NCBI GenBank assembly: GCA_039090855.1
Contig: CM077034.1
Location: forward strand, 227,001,701 to 227,065,700
Origin: Macrothele yani
Lineage: Eukaryota > Arthropoda > Arachnida > Araneae > Macrothelidae
Reading direction: 5' to 3'
DNA: 64,000 nucleotides
In this document: positions 45,901-56,281 of the stretch, in pieces
Position numbering within the stretch: the stretch's first letter is position 1
How the letters are laid out: each line of letters begins with the position of its first letter
Made by a program: the position numbers and the translations under genes
Notes under the pieces: generated by a model
The model's input: only the letters and a program-made list of their open reading frames with translations
Told to the model about the DNA's origin: nothing
The model's database searches: none

Positions 45901-48400
45901 TTTGCACCTCCGAAATACTATGGCCCATCTCACGAGCGCCAACTATGGCACCGCGTTAAAAATCGCTTAAATCGTTATTGCTTGTCATTCTCATGCCGAA
46001 AACAGCTCTGACAGCTGGCAAGGATGTCTATCGCTTTATATACGCACTGGCGGACGCAACCGAGTACGCGCATAGGTGACGTTGCTATGTATTTTGCACC
46101 TCCGAAATACTATGGCCCATCTCACGAGCGCCAACTATGACACCGCGTTGAAAATCGCCTAAATCGTTATTACTTGTCATTCTCATGCCGAAAAGAGCTC
46201 TGACAGCTGGCAAGGATGTCTATCGCTTTATATACGCACTGGCGGACGCAACCGAGTACGCGCATAGGTGACGTTGCTATGTATTTTGCACCTCCGAAAT
46301 ACTATGGCCCATCTCACGAGCGCCAACTATGGCACCGCGTTAAAAATAGCTTAAATCGTTATTGCTTGTCATTCTCATGCCGAAAACAGCTCTGACAGCT
46401 GGCAAGGATGTCTATCGCTTTATATACGCACTGGCGGACGCAACCGAGTACGCGCATAGGTGACGTTGCTATGTATTTTGCACCTCCGAAATACTATGGC
46501 CCATCTCACGAGCGCCAACTATGACACCGCGTTGAAAATCGCTTAAATCGTTATTACTTGTCATTCTCATGCCGAAAACAGCTCTGACAGCTGGCAAGGA
46601 TGTCTATCGCTTTATATACGCACTGGCGGACGCAACCGAGTACACGCATAGGTGACGTTGCTATGTATTTTGCACCTCCGAAATACTATGGCCCATCTCA
46701 CGAGCGCCAACTATGACACCGCGTTAAAAATCGCTTAAATCGTTATTACTTGTCATTCTCATGCCGAAAACAGCTCTGACAGCTGGCAAGGATGTCTATC
46801 GCTTTATATACGCACTGGCGGACGCAACCGAGTACACGCATAGGTGACGTTGCTATGTATTTTGCACCTCCGAAATACTATGGCCCATCTCACGAGCGCC
46901 AACTATGACACCGCGTTAAAAATCGCTTAAATCGTTATTACTTGTCATTCTCATGCCGAAAACAGCTCTGACAGCTGGCAAGGATGTCTATCGCTTTATA
47001 TACGCACTGGCGGACGCAACCGAGTACACGCATAGGTGACGTTGCTATGTATTTTGCACCTCCGAAATACTATGGCCCATCTCACGAGCGCCAACTATGA
47101 CACCGCGTTGAAAATCGCTTAAATCGTTATTACTTGTCATTCTCATGCCGAAAACAGCTCTGACAGCTGGCAAGGATGTCTATCGCTTTATATACGCACT
47201 GGCGGACGCAACCGAGTACACGCATAGGTGACGTTGCTATGTATTTTGCACCTCCGAAATACTATGGCCCATCTCACGAGCGCCAACTATGACACCGCGT
47301 TGAAAATCGCTTAAATCGTTATTACTTGTCATTCTCATGCCGAAAACAGCTCTGACAGCTGGCAAGGATGTCTATCGCTTTATATACGCACTGGCGGACG
47401 CAACCGAGTACACGCATAGGTGACGTTGCTATGTATTTTGCACCTCCGAAATACTATGGCCCATCTCACGAGCGCCAACTATGACACCGCGTTGAAAATC
47501 GCTTAAATCGTTATTACTTGTCATTCTCATGCCGAAAACAGCTCTGACAGCTGGCAAGGATGTCTATCGCTTTATATACGCACTGGCGGACGCAACCGAG
47601 TACACGCATAGGTGACGTTGCTATGTATTTTGCACCTCCGAAATACTATGGCCCATCTCACGAGCGCCAACTATGACACCGCGTTGAAAATCGCTTAAAT
47701 CGTTATTACTTGTCATTCTCATGCCGAAAACAGCTCTGACAGCTGGCAAGGATGTCTATCGCTTTATATACGCACTGGCGGACGCAACCGAGTACACGCA
47801 TAGGTGACGTTGCTATGTATTTTGCACCTCCGAAATACTATGGCCCATCTCACGAGCGCCAACTATGACACCGCGTTAAAAATCGCTTAAATCGTTATTA
47901 CTTGTCATTCTCATGCCGAAAACAGCTCTGACAGCTGGCAAGGATGTCTATCGCTTTATATACGCACTGGCGGACGCAACCGAGTACACGCATAGGTGAC
48001 GTTGCTATGTATTTTGCACCTCCGAAATACTATGGCCCATCTCACGAGCGCCAACTATGACACCGCGTTGAAAATCGCTTAAATCGTTATTACTTGTCAT
48101 TCTCATGCCGAAAACAGCTCTGACAGCTGGCAAGGATGTCTATCGCTTTATATACGCACTGGCGGACGCAACCGAGTACACGCATAGGTGACGTTGCTAT
48201 GTATTTTGCACCTCCGAAATACTATGGCCCATCTCACGAGCGCCAACTATGACACCGCGTTAAAAATCGCTTAAATCGTTATTACTTGTCATTCTCATGC
48301 CGAAAACAGCTCTGTCAGCTGGCAAGGATGTCTATCGCTATATATACGCACTGGCGGATGCAACCGAGTACGCGCATATGTGACGTTGCTATGTATTTTG
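42835..48400. repeat. 192-bp array, 29 copies, of a transposase promoter and start
   Basis: cctccgaaatactatggccc starts at 42835 and then every 192 bp to 48211 without a single length change. Minus-strand content of each unit: the element's 5' flank, a TATATAAA box, the ATG and the first 27 or so transposase codons (MTSNNDLSDFQRGVIVGARE then MGHSISEV), ending after a short unrelated read-through at a stop. Sequence classes follow an ordered pattern: a three-unit cycle in 43027-46290 and a uniform class with gtacacgc from 46483. Confidence 0.96.
42963..42970 (-). promoter_or_regulatory. TATA box of the family D transposase
   Basis: TATATAAA on the minus strand, 46 bp before the ATG at 42916. 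The box is kept in the 192-bp copies, so the array multiplies a candidate core promoter. Function is inferred from sequence and position only. Confidence 0.5.
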
Positions 48401-48427
48401 CATAAGCTCGTCTGTACAAGTTTTTCT

Positions 48428-49085
48428 GGATCTGGGGACTTGGGTGGCAATCGTGTTTCACCGTCGTCAGCCATCTGTCTACCAGCTCTTCGATTCCGCG
48501 GCGGTACCAGTTCTTGTCCTTCGAGGCGAAGACCTCCTTCACCCCAGCTGCCACCTCCAGGAAGTGGGCCATGGACCGGAAGAAGTAATAATCCGACGGG
48601 TAAGATCCGGACTATATGCTAGGTGTTGCATCAGTTCGTTTGCCCTCAGGTTCCTGGAGTTATGACCCGGGTCTTTCGCGCTGTAAGATGCCAAGCGTTT
48701 TCCTGCTGTAGGAGAGCGCGCTTTCTGTTCACCAGCAGCGCCCCGTACTATTCCTCCAAAACAGCATAAAACCGCTCCAGCTGTTCAGAGTAGAGGTTGG
48801 CGTCGACGGTGCAATCGGATAGAGCAAATTCGTAATGGATTATTCTCTGGAAATTCCACCAGAAGCAGAGCATCGCCTTGTGTTGGAAGCGCCCACGTGT
48901 GGCAACATCTTCAGGAAGCTAGCCTGGGCTCAACCACTGTCGTTGTGTCCTAGGATTACGAAAATGGACCCGCTCTTCCCCGCACATAACAATCCTATTC
49001 ATGAAACGTGCATCGCGCTGGTTCTCTAGGAGTTTCGTGCACACTTCCTCTCGGCGGTTTGCTTCAGCTAGCGCCAGTTCGTGAG
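48428..49085 (-). pseudogene. mariner transposase relic of a second subfamily
   Basis: Minus-strand pieces in order: HELALAEANRREEVCTKLLE, then MNRIVMCGEERVHFRNP (the first catalytic aspartate in the usual TGDE position is gone), RTQRQWLSPG, MLCFWWNFQRIIHYE, a LLQQENAW remnant of the second site, and the C-terminal ASKDKNWYRRGIEELVDRW. Many frameshifts. It differs clearly from the four-copy mariner family here. The short 48428-48440 stretch (ggatctggggacttgggtgg) resembles Tc1 family D sequence at 41993-42012 and may be a separate scrap. No terminal repeats seen. Confidence 0.8.
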
Positions 49086-52000
49086 GATGAAATTTTAATA
49101 TGTGGTAAGGGACCACTGGGGATGAACCCTATTGAAAACGGACGAAATGGGGGCAAATGTCACGACATAGGAGCGAGATCCACTTCATTGCCTTTATGCG
49201 TCATAACTTGCGTAAAAATGGTTCGATTTGGATGAAATTTTAGTATGTGGTAGGGGACCAGCTGAGGACGAACCTTATTGAAAATGGACGAAATGGGGTG
49301 AAAGGTCACGACATAGGAGCGAGATCCACTTCATTGCCTTTATGCGTCATAACTTGCGTAAAAATGGTTCGATTTGGATGAAATTTTAGTATGTTGTAGG
49401 GGACCAGCTGAGGACGAACCTTATTGAAAATGGACGAAATGGGGCGAAAGGTCACGACATAGGAGCGGGATCCACTCCAGTGCCCTTAAGCGTCATAACT
49501 TGCGTAAAAATGGTTCGATTCGGATAAAATTGTAATATGTGGTAGGGGACTAACCGAGGACGCACCCTATTGAAAATGGACGAAATGGGGTCAAAGGTCA
49601 CGACATAGGAGCGAGATCCACTCCATTGTCCTCATGCGTCATAACATGCGTAAAAGTAGTTCGATTCGGATAAAATTGTAATATGTGGTAGGGGACTAAC
49701 CGAGGACGAACCCTATTGAAAATGGACGAATGGGGTCAAATGTCACGACATAGGAGCGAGATCCACTCCATTGCCTTTATGCGTCATAACTTGCGTAAAA
49801 ATGGTTCAATTTGGATGGAATTTTAGTATGTGGTAGGGAACTAACCGAGGACGCACCCTATTGAAAATGGACGAAATGGGGTCAAAGGTCACGACATAGG
49901 AGCGGGATCCACTACATTGCCTTTATGCGTCATAACTTGCGTAAAAATGGTTCGATTCGGATAAAATTGTAATATGTGGTAGGGAACTAACCGAGGACGA
50001 ACCCTATTGAAAATAGACGAAATGGGGTCAAATGTCACGACATAGGAGCGGGATCCACTCCATTGCCTTTATGCGTCATAACTTGCGTAAAAATATTTCG
50101 ATTTGGATAAACTTTTCGTATGTGGTAGGGGACCAGCTGAGGACGAACCTTATTGAAAATGGACGAAATGGGGTGAAAGGTCACGACATAGGAGCGGGAT
50201 CCACTCCATTGCCTTTATGCGTCATAACTTGCGTAAAAATGGTTCGATTCGGATAAAATTGTAATATGTGGTAGGGAACTAACCGAGGACGCACCCCATT
50301 GAAAATAGACGAAATGGGGTCAAATGTCACGACATAGGAGCGGGATCCACTCCATTGCCTTTATGCGTCATAACTTGCGTAAAAATGGTTCGATTTGGAT
50401 GAAATTTTCGTATGTGGTAGGGGACCAGCTGAGGACGAACCTTATTGAAAATGGACGAAATGGGGGCAAATGTCACGACATAGGAGCGAGATCCACTCCA
50501 TTGCCTTTATGCGTCATAACTTGCGTAAAAATGGTTCAATTTGGATGAAATTTTAGTATGTGGTAGGGAACTAACCGAGGACGCACAATATTGAAAATGG
50601 ACGAAATGGGGTCAAAGGTCACGACATAGGAGCGGGATCCACTCCATTGCCTTTATGCGTCATAACTTGCGTAAAAATGGTTCGATTCGGATAAAATTGT
50701 AATATGTGGTAGGGAACTAACCGAGGACGCACCCCATTGAAAATAGACGAAATGGGGTCAAATGTCACGACATAGGAGCGAGATCCACTTCATTGCCTTT
50801 ATGCGTCATAACTTGCGTAAAAATGGTTCGATTTGGATGAAATTTTAGTATGTGGTAGGGAACTAACCGAGGACGCACCCTATTGAAAATGGACGAAATG
50901 GGGGCAAATGTCACGACATAGGAGCGAGATCCACTTCATTGCCTTTATGCGTCATAACTTGCGTAAAAATGGTTCGATTCGGATAAAATTGTAATACGTG
51001 GTAGGGAAGTAACCGAGGACGCACCCTATTGAAAATGGACGAAATGGGGGCAAATGTCACGACATAGGAGCGAGATCTACTTCATTGCCTTTATGCATCA
51101 TAACTTGCGTACAAATGGTTCGATTTGGATGAAATTTAAGTATGTGGGAGGGCACCAGCGGAGGACGAACCTTATTGAAAATGGACGAAATGGGGTGAAA
51201 GGTCACGACATAGGAGCGGGATCCACTCCAGTGCCTTATGCGTCATAACTTGCGTAAAAATGGTTCGATTCGGATAAAATTGTAATATGTGGTAGGGAAC
51301 TAACCGAGGACGCACCCTAATGAAAATGGACGAAATGGGGTCAAAGGTCACGACATAGGAGCGGGATCCACTCCAGTGCCCTTATGCGTCATAACATGCG
51401 TAAAAATGGTTCGATTCGGATAAAATTGTAATATGTTTTAGGGAACTAACCGAGGACGCACCCTATTGAAAATGGACGAAATGGGGTCAAAGGTCACGAC
51501 ATAGGAGCGGGATCCACTCCATTGTCCTTATGCGTCATAACTTGCGTAAAAATGGTTCGATTTGGATGAAATTTAAGTATGTGGTAGGGCACTACCCAAA
51601 GACGAACCCTATTGAAAATGAACGAAATGGAGTCAAAGGTCACGGCATAGGAGCGGGATCCACTCCATTGTCCTTATGCGTCATAACTTGCGTAAAAATG
51701 GTTCGATTTGGATGAAATTTAAGTATATGGGAGGGGACCAGCTGAGGACGAACCTTATTGAAAATGGACGAAATGAGGTGAAAGGTCACGACATAGGAGC
51801 GGGATCCACTCCAGTGCCTTATGCGTCATAACTTGCGTAAAAATGGTTCGATTCGGATAAAATTGCAATATGTGGTAGGGAACTAACCGAGGACGCACCC
51901 TAATGAAAATGGACGAAATGGGGTCAAAGGTCACGACATAGGAGCGGGATCCACTCCATTATCCTTATGCGTCATAACATGCGTAAAACTGGTTCGATTT

Positions 52001-52850
52001 GGATGAAATTTTAGTATGTGGTAGGGCACTACCCGAGGACGAACCCTATTGAAAATGAACGGATTGGGGTCAAAGATCACGACATAGGAGCGGGATCCAC
52101 TCCATTGTCCTTATGCGTCATAACATGCGTAAAAGTGGTTCGATTTTGATGAAATTTTAGTATGTGGTAGGGCACTACCCGAGGACGAACCGTATTGAAA
52201 ATGAACGAAATGGGGTCAAAGGTCACGACATAGGAGCGGGATCCACTCCATTGTCCTTATGCGTCATAACATGCGTAAAAGTTGTTCGATTTGGATGAAA
52301 TTTTAGTATGTGGTAGGGCACTACCCGAGGATGAACCCTATTGAAAATGAACGAAATGGGGTCAAAGGTCACGACATAGGAGCGGGATCCACTCCATTGC
52401 CTTTATGCGTCATAACTTGCGTAAAAATGGTTCAATTTGAATGAAATTTTAGTATGTGGTAGGGAACTAACCGAGGACGCACCCTATTGAAAATGAACGA
52501 AATGGGGTCAAAGGTCACGACATAGGAGTGGGATCCACTCCATTGTCCTTATGCGTCATAACATGCGTAAAAGTGGTTCGATTTGGATGAAATTTTAGTA
52601 TGTGGTAGGGCACTACCCGAGGACGAACCCTATTGAAAATGAACGAAATGGAGTCAAAGGTCACGGCATAGGAGCGGGATCCACTCCATTGACTTTATGC
52701 GTCATAACTTGCGTAAAAATGGTTCGATTTGGATGAAATTTTAGTATGTGATAGGGGGCCAGCTAAGGACGAACCCTATGAAAATGGACGAAACGGGGTC
52801 AAAAGTCAGGACATAGGATCGGGATCCATTACATCGCCCTTATGCGTTAT
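49086..52850. repeat. 146-bp satellite type A, block 2 (about 26 copies)
   Basis: Same unit as 38188-39800 but with its own variants: ggtcacgacataggagcg in place of ggtcaggacatagg, and two alternating subtypes (cgatttggatgaaattttag with gaccagctgagg; cgattcggataaaattgtaa with actaaccgagg). Copies are more mixed than in block 1. It begins directly after the mariner relic. Confidence 0.95.
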
Positions 52851-53935
52851 AACTTATGCGAAAATGCTTCAATTGAGACAAAACTTTATCATGTTGTTCC
52901 GTAGGTATACTGAACCAATTCTGTTTAATATAATCGAAATGGGGTCAAAGGTCAGGGCACAGGAGCAAGATTTATTCCAGAGCCATTATCCTCATTACTT
53001 GACTAAAAATGCTTCTATTGCGACAAAACTTTAGTATATTGTTCCGGAGGTATACTGAACCAATTCTGTTTAATATAATCGAAATGGGGTCAAAGGTCAG
53101 GGCACAGGAGCAAGATTTATTTCAGAGCCATTATCCTCATAACCTGACTAAAAATGTTTCTATGCAACAAAACTTTAGTATGTTGTTCCGGAGGTATACT
53201 AAACCTTTTCTGCTTAATATAATCGAAATGGGGTCAAAGGTCAGGGCACAGGAGCGAGATTTATTCCTCATAACTTGACTAAAAATGCTTCTATTGCGAC
53301 AAAACTTTAGTATGTTGCTCCGGAGGTATACTGAACCAATTCTTTTTAATATAATCGAAATTGGGTCAAAGGTCAGGACACAGGAGCGAGATTTATTCCA
53401 CAGCCATTATTTTCATAACTTGACTAAAAATGCTTCTATTGCGACAAAACTTTAGTATGTTGTTCCGGAGGTATACTGAACTATTTCTGCTTAATATAAT
53501 CGAAATGGGGTCGAAGGTCAGGGCACAGGAGCGAGATTTATTCCTCATAACTTGACTAAAAATGCTTCTATTGCGACAAAACTTTAGTATGTTGTTCCGG
53601 AGGTATACTAAACCATTTCTGCTTAATATAATCGAAATGGGGTCAAAGGTCAGGGCACAGGAGCGAGATTTATTCCTCATAACTTGACTAAAAATGCTTC
53701 TATTGCGACAAAACTTTAGTATGTTGTTCCGGAGGTATACTGAACTATTTCTGCTTAATATAATCGAAATGGGGTCGAAGGTCAGGGCACAGGAGCGAGA
53801 TTTATTCCTCATAACTTGACTAAAAATGCTTCTATTGCGCCAAAACTTTAGTATGTTGTTCCGGAGGTATACTGAACCAATTCTGTTTAATATCATCAAA
53901 ATGGGGGTCAAAGAACAGGGCTAAGATGCCAGATT
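52851..53935. repeat. Satellite type B, block 2 (about 8 copies, two lengths)
   Basis: Type B units of about 145 bp plus a shortened ~131-bp form lacking ccacagccattat-type bases before cctcataac. The A-to-B junction again reads gatccattacatcgccctta, as at 39787. Frames open across it are by-products. Confidence 0.92.
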
Positions 53936-54118
53936 TATACCATAGCCATTATTCTCCTAACTTGAGTAATGATTTCTGGTATGTTGGAAAGCGTATCATA
54001 ATCAATGCATTGCATGATTTTAGTAACTTGTTTAAAAATGTTCTCAAGCGTTGTCGGATAGCTTAATCTGATTGCTTGTGGATGTTGGTGATTTCATGTT
54101 ATTATCATTCTCCATTTC

Positions 54119-54120
54119 AG
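54119..54120 (+). promoter_or_regulatory. Possible splice acceptor before the heat-shock exon
   Basis: A pyrimidine-rich tract ending tctccatttcag lies 29 bp before the ATG. It suggests an intron in the 5' untranslated region, so the promoter would be further upstream. Inference from motif only. Confidence 0.4.
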
Positions 54121-54149
54121 TGATTTTTTTCCACTGCAAGTATTACAAG

Positions 54150-54539
54150 ATGTCTTTCGAGCGCCGCCTTCCTTTGCTGAGGACAGACTTCAGCGTCGTG
54201 GACCGTGAATTCAGCTCCATCCGGGAGAAGTTCGAACAGGAGATGAGACTCATGGAAGAGGAGATGTCCCGGTTCCGCTCCCAACTCATGGACAGGGAGC
54301 AGTCTCTCTTCTCCTCCAACCGCCTAACAGCAGCGCCCAGCCCACAGACCACTTCACACACGGCCACCACCACCAACGAAGGAACCACGCATCGTTCCGA
54401 AGTCAGAACCTGGCTCGATGGCCTCAATTCTCCCCTCATCCAAGATGGAGAGGACGGGAAAAGACTCAGGCTCAGATTCGACGTCAGCCAATACCAACCT
54501 GAGGAAATCGTCGTAAAAACCATAGACAACAAGCTGCAG
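54150..54539 (+). CDS. Small heat shock protein (alpha-crystallin family), first coding exon
   Basis: 130 codons starting MSFERRLPLLRTDFSVVDRE and ending KTIDNKLQ at CAG|GTATGT, a strong splice donor in phase 0. Small heat shock proteins are ATP-independent chaperones that form oligomers and hold unfolding proteins, mainly in cytosol. Residues 20-55 are a charged, probably helical N-terminal segment (REKFEQEMRLMEEEMSRFRS); 56-85 are Ser/Thr-rich linker; from about 102 the alpha-crystallin domain begins (LRLRFDVSQYQPEEIVVKTI, the first beta strands). The rest of that domain and the C-terminal tail, about 60-70 residues, must be in later exons, not found up to 64000. The start is preceded by a possible acceptor. 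GC-rich coding bias contrasts with the surroundings. The family call is firm; the exact orthologue is not. Confidence 0.88.
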
Positions 54540-54545
54540 GTATGT
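54540..54545 (+). promoter_or_regulatory. Splice donor GTATGT of the heat-shock exon
   Basis: CAG|GTATGT follows codon 130 directly. Translation into the next bases leaves the family's expected sequence at once (VCMHIWLSLF), supporting an exon end here. Confidence 0.75.
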
Positions 54546-54737
54546 ATGCACATTTGGCTTTCGTTATTTACTTCTTTCCCTAGGGGCTGCGCCTCTAGGG
54601 TAGCTACGCTCGTTTCCAGAGTAGCGCTCGGACCCTGTAGCCCAAGGAGGATAGAATGAAGGAGGAGGGCGGGGGAGCATAACAAGCAAGCCCTACGTAA
54701 AGCTCTGAAGCCGACGCTCTGAGCAGCAGCCATCTTA

Positions 54738-56049
54738 CACAGTGTGGCAAATAATTTTTAAGACTGGTTCTGTAAAATGAAATAGAAACAAGAAATTATC
54801 ATTTGTTTTGGTTTGTTATTCAAAATAAGTCCCTCCGGCTTCAATACACTTGTTACAGCGATTGATTCGAATGCCTGTTCCAGTTCATTTTGCGGAATTA
54901 CCTCCAAAGCACGCGTCGAAGCTGTTTGTATGGTCGAAATATCATCAAAATAACACCCTTTTAACGTTATTTTAAGTTTTGGGAATTAAAAAAAAAAATT
55001 CGCAGGATGCTAAATCAGGCAAATATGGTGGATGATTCAACGCGCAGACGTAATTTTTCGCCAAAAATCTACGAACAAGAAGTGAGGTGTGACTGGGTGC
55101 ATTATCGTGCAACAAATACCAACAGTTTCCATCTCGATATTCTGGACGAATGCAACGAATTCTGCCCATCAAACGCCTCAAAACATTTAAATAAAACTCA
55201 CCAGTAATTGTTTGTCCACTTGGAACAAATTCTTTGTGGATAATAACCCTTACTATCGAAGAATGTAATGAGCATTGTTTTGATTTTCGACGGAACTTTT
55301 CTTGTTTTTTTTTGGCTTGTGGCGAGTTTTTTTACTTCCATTCCGCACTTTGTCGCTTTGTTTTAGGATCATATTGAAAACACCATGTTTCATCACCTGT
55401 AACAATCGATTTTAAGAAGTTTGGATCATTTTCAGCGGCTGAAATGATGTCTCTGCAATGTGCACTTCTCCTTGATTTTTGTTCATTGGTTAACGTGTGT
55501 GTAACAAATTTAGCACAGACTTTTGTTTTGCCCAAATCTTCATGCAGGATGGTTCGAATCGTTTCTTTGTTGATGTTTAATAACTCCTCCATCATTCTTA
55601 GTGCCGCACATCGATTGTTTGCCACGAAATTGCGCACTTTTTAAATAATCTCAGGTGTCCTAGATGTACTTGGTCTTCCGGTATGCTTATCATCTTCTAG
55701 CGTATCTCTTCCGTCCAAAAAACGTTTGTGCCGCAGGAAAACATTTGACCTACTTAAGCAAAACTCACCATAAACTTGTTTCATCATTTGGTACGTTTCC
55801 GAGGCACTTTTACCAAGTTTTGCGTTAAATTTAATAACAGCCCTTTGTTCCATCTGAATAATTCAACATGAAAAAAATTTGACTTCTCTAATGAACGGCC
55901 GTTTCGTTTGAGTTACTTTAACAACTGCGCAGTACTTTTGGTAGAAAGCAAGCAGATGGTCACGGTTTATAACGCATTCGCGATTACACTGGTATCGCCA
56001 CCGTAGGCTGAAATCTAGCGCCAGTCTTAAAAATTCTTTGACGCACGCG
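54738..56049 (-). mobile_element. mariner element, copy d (inside the presumed heat-shock intron)
   Basis: TA at 54736-54737 and 56050-56051; the left terminal repeat is CACAGTGTGGCAAATAATTT, and the right end is altered (gacgcacgcg in place of gacgcactgtg). It is the only copy of the four without the 11-bp deletion. Confidence 0.9.
54816..55853 (-). pseudogene. mariner DD34D transposase, copy d
   Basis: Starts MEQRAVIKFNAKLGKSASET and, unlike the other copies, reads through FLDGRDTLEDDKHTGRPS. It stops at PEII-TAA (codon 71, GAA to TAA), then resumes in frame VRNFVANNRCAALRMMEELL to IVTGDETWCFQYD. Further shifts occur near 55320 and 55250. LLHDNAPSHTS and LPDLASCEF are recognisable at 54972-55181, with the last aspartate replaced by glutamate. 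Not functional, but informative about the ancestral sequence. Confidence 0.88.
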
Positions 56050-56204
56050 TATGTTACCCTTCTGATTGCACTCCCATCGAATTACGTACCTAACAATACA
56101 GGCAGGCTAACACTTTTAAAGCCTTCTTGAGAAAAGAAAAAATATTATGTACATTTATGGATGTAGTCTGTAACATCACCACTGTTTTCTTTTCTTTTCT
56201 TTGA

Positions 56205-56281
56205 GGCGTGACGTCACTGCCTGTGACGTCACGCCTTTTCTTTTCTTTATGGCGTGACGTCACTGCCTGTGACGTCACGCC
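56205..56281. repeat. Two perfect 31-bp palindromes built on CRE octamers
   Basis: 56205-56235 and 56251-56281 are identical: 13-bp arms GGCGTGACGTCAC and complement around TGCCT, each with two TGACGTCA octamers. The spacer between them is ttttcttttcttta-like. They sit at the edge of the 309-bp array, whose units carry one arm each. Confidence 0.92.

Larger units (their letters stand above)
41754..48427 (-). mobile_element. Tc1-like element expanded to ~6.7 kb by internal amplification (family D)
   Basis: Left terminus at TA 41752-41753: CACTGAAGTGTGAGAAAAAC. The matching right terminus lies beyond the 192-bp array: at 48411-48427 tctgtacaagtttttct complements the inner part of the left repeat, with the outermost ~12 bases lost at a mariner relic. 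The transposase occupies 41795-42916. The 5.5-kb array therefore sits inside the element, between the transposase start and the right terminal repeat. A normal element of this type would be about 1.3 kb. Confidence 0.8.

Noticed and set aside
48311..48572. Host gene suggested by ASKDKNWYRRGIEELVDRW
   Set aside because: This matches the C-terminus of mariner transposases, and upstream pieces (QRQWLSPG, LLQQENAW) complete a decayed mariner.
54577..54601. Second heat-shock exon after cttctttccctag
   Set aside because: The acceptor-like tract is followed by a small palindrome (cctaggggctgcgcctctagg) and sequence that does not encode the rest of an alpha-crystallin domain.
54143..54733. A 196-codon minus-strand frame over the heat-shock exon
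   Set aside because: It is the antisense shadow of a GC-rich coding exon; the sense strand has clear family homology and a splice donor.
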